The position numbers and the translations under genes were made by a program. This document shows positions 61,564 to 64,000 of a stretch of DNA of 64,000 nt, in pieces. This stretch comes from Pseudomonas sp. B28(2017) (GTDB taxonomy: Bacteria; Pseudomonadota; Gammaproteobacteria; Pseudomonadales; Pseudomonadaceae). The stretch's first letter is position 1, and each line of letters opens with the position of its first letter. Below the pieces are notes generated by a model, which saw only the letters and a list, made by a program, of their open reading frames with translations, was not told the DNA's origin and did no database searches. Location: positions 86,584 through 150,583 of the forward strand of contig NZ_NEJH01000013.1 of the NCBI RefSeq assembly GCF_002113025.1, read 5' to 3'.

Positions 61564-63456
61564 TCAGACGTGAGGATCGCCCGGCGCCTTGCTCGGCGCA
61601 GCGTACTGCGGCTTCAGGTGCCCGTCCTGATCGAGTAGCCAGGCGTCCATGATCTCCCGTACGACCGGCCCGGCGACACGACCACCCGCCTCGCCGTTTT
61701 CGATCATCACCGAAATCACGATCTTCGGGTGCTCGGCCGGTGCAAAACCGACGAACAAGGCATTGTCGCGGTTACGCTCACGGGTTTTCTCCCGGTTGTA
61801 GCGCTCACCCTGCTTGATCGCCACCACTTGCGCGGTACCACTCTTGCCAGCAATACGATACTGCGCGCCCGCAGCTGCGGCCCGGGCAATCCCGCGGGCG
61901 TCATGCATCACCATCTGCATGCCATGGTTGACCTGCTCCCAGTCGCGTGGGTCCTTGAGCAGAATGTTCGGCATCGGATGCTCATCCACCGGCGCGACGC
62001 CGTCCACGGTCTTGGCCAGGTGCGGGCGATTCCACACGCCTTTGTTGGCAATCAGTGCCGTGGCCTGGGCCAATTGCAGCGGCGTGACTTGCATGTAGCC
62101 TTGACCGATACCGAGAATCACCGTCTCACCAGGAAACCAGGCCTGCCGACGCGTAGCGCGCTTCCAGGCTTGGGATGGCATCAGACCAGGGGACTCTTCA
62201 TTCATGTCCAGGGAGACTTTCTCACCCAGTCCGAACATCGCCATGTAGTCGTGCAGGCGATCGATGCCAAGCTTGTGTGCGAGGTCATAGAAATAGGTGT
62301 CGTTGGACCGCATGATCGCCGCATCCATATCCACCCAACCATCGCCGCTGTGGTTCCAGTTGCGGTACTTGTGATCGAAATCCGGCAGTTGGTAATAACC
62401 GGGGTCGAACACACGGGTCTGTGGCGTGACGACACCCGCGTCGAGGCCAGCGATTGCCACTTCCGGCTTGATGGTCGAACCCGGCGCGTAGAGCCCGCGC
62501 AGCACACGGTTGAACAGTGGTCGGTCGATGGAGTCGCGTAGCGTGGAGTATTCCTTGGAACTGATACCGGTGACGAACAGATTGGGATCGAAACTCGGGT
62601 TGCTGACCATGGCCAACACTTCGCCAGTCGACGGATCGAGCGCTACCACTGAGCCACGACGATCGCCAAGGGCTTGCTCGGCGGCCTCCTGAAGCTTGAC
62701 GTCGAGGCTCAGGACAATGTTTTCACCCGGCACCGGATCAGTGTGCTTGAGCACTCGCAGCACGCGGCCCTGAGCATTGGTTTCGACCTCCTCGTAACCG
62801 ACATGGCCGTGCAGTTGCGCCTCGTAGAATTTCTCGATCCCGGTCTTGCCGATGGATTGGGTGCCGCGGTACTCGACCGTATCCAGCGCCTTTGACTCTT
62901 TCTCGTTGATACGTCCGACGTAGCCGACCGAATGAGCGAAGTGCTCGCCCAACGGATAGTGTCGAACGAATTGCGGCTCGACATCGAGGCCCGGCAAGCG
63001 GAACTCGTTGACGGCGAGTACGGCAATCTGTTCTTCGCTCAGTTCGTAGAACAGCGTCACCGGTACGAAGGGGTGACGTGCCTGCTTCATCGCCTTGTCG
63101 AACTGCGAGCGGTCTTCAGCGGACAGGTGCAGGAGATTGACCACTTCGTCCAGTTCAGCTTTCACATCGGTGGCGCGCTCGCGGGTGATGGTCAGGTTGA
63201 AGCTGGGGCGGTTGTCCGCGAGGAGTACGCCGTTGCGGTCATAGATCAATCCGCGGGTAGGCGTAATCGGCAGGACATGTACGCGGTTGTTTTCGGAGAT
63301 GGTCGAGTGATAATCGAACTCGACTACCTGCAGGACGTACAGGCGTACCACCAAAGCACAGGTAATGGCGGCAACGAACAAGGCGCAGGCCATGAGTCTC
63401 TTGTTGACCAGGCGTGTTTCTTTCTCGTGGTCCTTGATCGGTATCGGCTCAGGCAC
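61564..63456 (-). CDS. mrdA: Penicillin-binding protein 2 (peptidoglycan transpeptidase)
   Basis: A 630-residue class B PBP. A membrane anchor (about 20-45) is followed by the pedestal (RGLIYDRNGVLLADN, 67-82) and the transpeptidase domain: SxxK at S327-TIK330 in YAPGSTIKP, SxN at S384-N385, and KSGT at 538-541. With RodA it builds cell-wall peptidoglycan for elongation. The first in-frame start is GTG at 63456 (VPEPIPIKDHEKE), with only a weak, distant purine stretch upstream. Pseudomonad mrdA usually lies next to rodA, but rodA is absent here, so this may be a second, stand-alone PBP2 copy. Confidence 0.92.
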   Translation of the reverse strand: MPEPIPIKDHEKETRLVNKRLMACALFVAAITCALVVRLYVLQVVEFDYHSTISENNRVHVLPITPTRGLIYDRNGVLLADNRPSFNLTITRERATDVKAELDEVVNLLHLSAEDRSQFDKAMKQARHPFVPVTLFYELSEEQIAVLAVNEFRLPGLDVEPQFVRHYPLGEHFAHSVGYVGRINEKESKALDTVEYRGTQSIGKTGIEKFYEAQLHGHVGYEEVETNAQGRVLRVLKHTDPVPGENIVLSLDVKLQEAAEQALGDRRGSVVALDPSTGEVLAMVSNPSFDPNLFVTGISSKEYSTLRDSIDRPLFNRVLRGLYAPGSTIKPEVAIAGLDAGVVTPQTRVFDPGYYQLPDFDHKYRNWNHSGDGWVDMDAAIMRSNDTYFYDLAHKLGIDRLHDYMAMFGLGEKVSLDMNEESPGLMPSQAWKRATRRQAWFPGETVILGIGQGYMQVTPLQLAQATALIANKGVWNRPHLAKTVDGVAPVDEHPMPNILLKDPRDWEQVNHGMQMVMHDARGIARAAAAGAQYRIAGKSGTAQVVAIKQGERYNREKTRERNRDNALFVGFAPAEHPKIVISVMIENGEAGGRVAGPVVREIMDAWLLDQDGHLKPQYAAPSKAPGDPHV

Positions 63457-63578
63457 TTGTGCAGCAACTCTTTGAAAAGAATGCCGATCCGTGGGCGCAA
63501 ACTCAGTCCATTAAAAATGAGCTGCACCTTAGCAAAACCGTGGAGTCACGTTTGTGTGATTTTTTTTACAATTGGCCT

Positions 63579-63607
63579 TGCAGGAGCGAGCTTGCTCGCT
63601 CCTGCAG
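63579..63607. repeat. Single REP palindrome
   Basis: TGCAGGAGCGAGC and its complement GCTCGCTCCTGCA form one compact hairpin between the mrdA start region and the rRNA operon terminator. Confidence 0.8.
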
Positions 63608-63616
63608 GACAAAAAC

Positions 63617-63650
63617 AAAACCCCTACCTGCGTATGCAGATAGGGGTTTC
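63617..63650 (-). terminator. rRNA operon rho-independent terminator
   Basis: AACCCCTACCTG and a near complement CAGATAGGGGTTT form a strong hairpin just after the 5S rRNA gene; on the minus strand it is followed by a T-rich tract (read TTTTGTTTTT). Confidence 0.9.
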
Positions 63651-63660
63651 GGAATTTAAT

Positions 63661-63775
63661 CTTGACGATGACCTACTCTCACATGGGGAAACCCCACACT
63701 ACCATCGGCGATGCATCGTTTCACTTCTGAGTTCGGGATGGGATCAGGTGGTTCCAACGCTCTATGGTCGTCAAG
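63661..63775 (-). rRNA. rrf: 5S ribosomal RNA
   Basis: The complementary strand reads the standard pseudomonad 5S: GATCCCATCCCGAACTCAG in the loop region and TGGTAGTGTGGGGTTTCCCC near the end, closed by TTGACGA/TCGTCAA ends. About 115 nt. It belongs to the rrn operon that enters from the right edge on the minus strand. Confidence 0.96.
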
Positions 63776-63920
63776 AAATTCGGTGTGCCGAGTCGTCTTT
63801 CGACGCTTCAGCAAATTGGGTATGCGATAGATTTGTGTGTTGTGCGAACTTTCGGTTCATTGCGTCTTCACACACCGCAATCTGGTGCCTTTTCAGGTCA
63901 GCAAATTGCTTGGGTGTTAT

Positions 63921-64000
63921 ATGGTCAAGCCTCACGGGCAATTAGTATTGGTTAGCTCAACGCCTCACAGCGCTTACACACCCAACCTATCAACGTCGTA
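63921..64000 (-). rRNA. rrl: 23S ribosomal RNA, 3' end (partial)
   Basis: The complementary strand carries the 3' end of 23S rRNA: GAGCTAACCAATACTAATTG and CCCGTGAGGCTTGACCAT. The gene continues beyond the window. The 145-nt spacer (63776-63920) to 5S contains no tRNA. Confidence 0.95.

Noticed and set aside
63776..63920. tRNA in the 23S-5S spacer
   Set aside because: No cloverleaf or conserved T-loop GGTTCRA arrangement is visible.

Overview
The window is about 64 kb of a GC-rich pseudomonad chromosome, most likely of the Pseudomonas fluorescens group. The evidence is Pseudomonas-type REP/REPIN repeats (core GGAGCGAGCNNGCTCGCG), a common-polysaccharide (A-band, D-rhamnan) locus in the same order as P. 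aeruginosa PA5447-PA5459, and the 3' end of an rRNA operon (23S then 5S, minus strand) at the right edge. All functional calls come from reading motifs and gene order by eye; no database search was run.

Layout. 0-1.9 kb: housekeeping-type singletons (AHSA1/SRPBCC, GFA/CENP-V, LprI-like). 1.9-14.2 kb: a complete quinohemoprotein amine dehydrogenase (QHNDH) locus in two minus-strand blocks, structural plus radical-SAM genes (qhpA-qhpD-qhpC-qhpB) and regulator/export/processing genes (sigma54 activator-qhpF-qhpE-qhpG). Between them, on the plus strand, lies an aldehyde dehydrogenase behind a near-perfect -24/-12 promoter. Together they should oxidise primary amines in the periplasm to aldehydes and then to acids in the cytoplasm. 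14.4-18.1 kb: an operon of an MHS transporter, an M20 amidohydrolase and an acetylpolyamine/HDAC-type deacetylase. 18.2-21.1 kb: a mobile-element zone with IS21-like end repeats and an intact IS1182-type element that carries a barstar-like gene between its ends. 21.1-27.8 kb: two LysR-flanked oxidoreductase clusters (SDR, Old Yellow Enzyme, SDR, F420-reductase-like protein, frameshifted MFS pump).

27.8-38.6 kb is an accessory region. It holds short orphan genes (a Rap1a/Tai-type immunity protein, a possible gene cassette, several unknowns), four short MITE-like elements of two families, a dispersed repeat of about 60 bp into which elements have inserted, a 15-copy 9-bp minisatellite and a truncated sseB. 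LysR, LysE, hchA and LuxR-solo genes are interspersed.

38.6-53.8 kb: surface polysaccharide. A minus-strand operon (two glycosyltransferases, two methyltransferases, one acyltransferase) diverges from the plus-strand operon rmd-gmd-manC/wbpW-wzm-wzt-wbpX-wbpY-wbpZ, which makes GDP-D-rhamnose, polymerises the D-rhamnan and exports it by an ABC transporter. 53.9-61.6 kb: a carboxylic-acid catabolic island with two paralogous LysR regulators, two MHS transporters, RidA, an RraA-like protein, a 2-hydroxyacid dehydrogenase and a class II aldolase. One of its promoters shares a 15-bp motif with the 16-18 kb transporter operon. 61.6-64 kb: a stand-alone mrdA (PBP2), the rrn terminator, 5S rRNA and the 3' end of 23S rRNA.

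The most unusual items are the IS1182-type element with a barstar passenger, its apparent non-autonomous relatives with 4-bp target duplications, the repeat landing pad they use, and the operator-like motif shared by two distant transporter operons.
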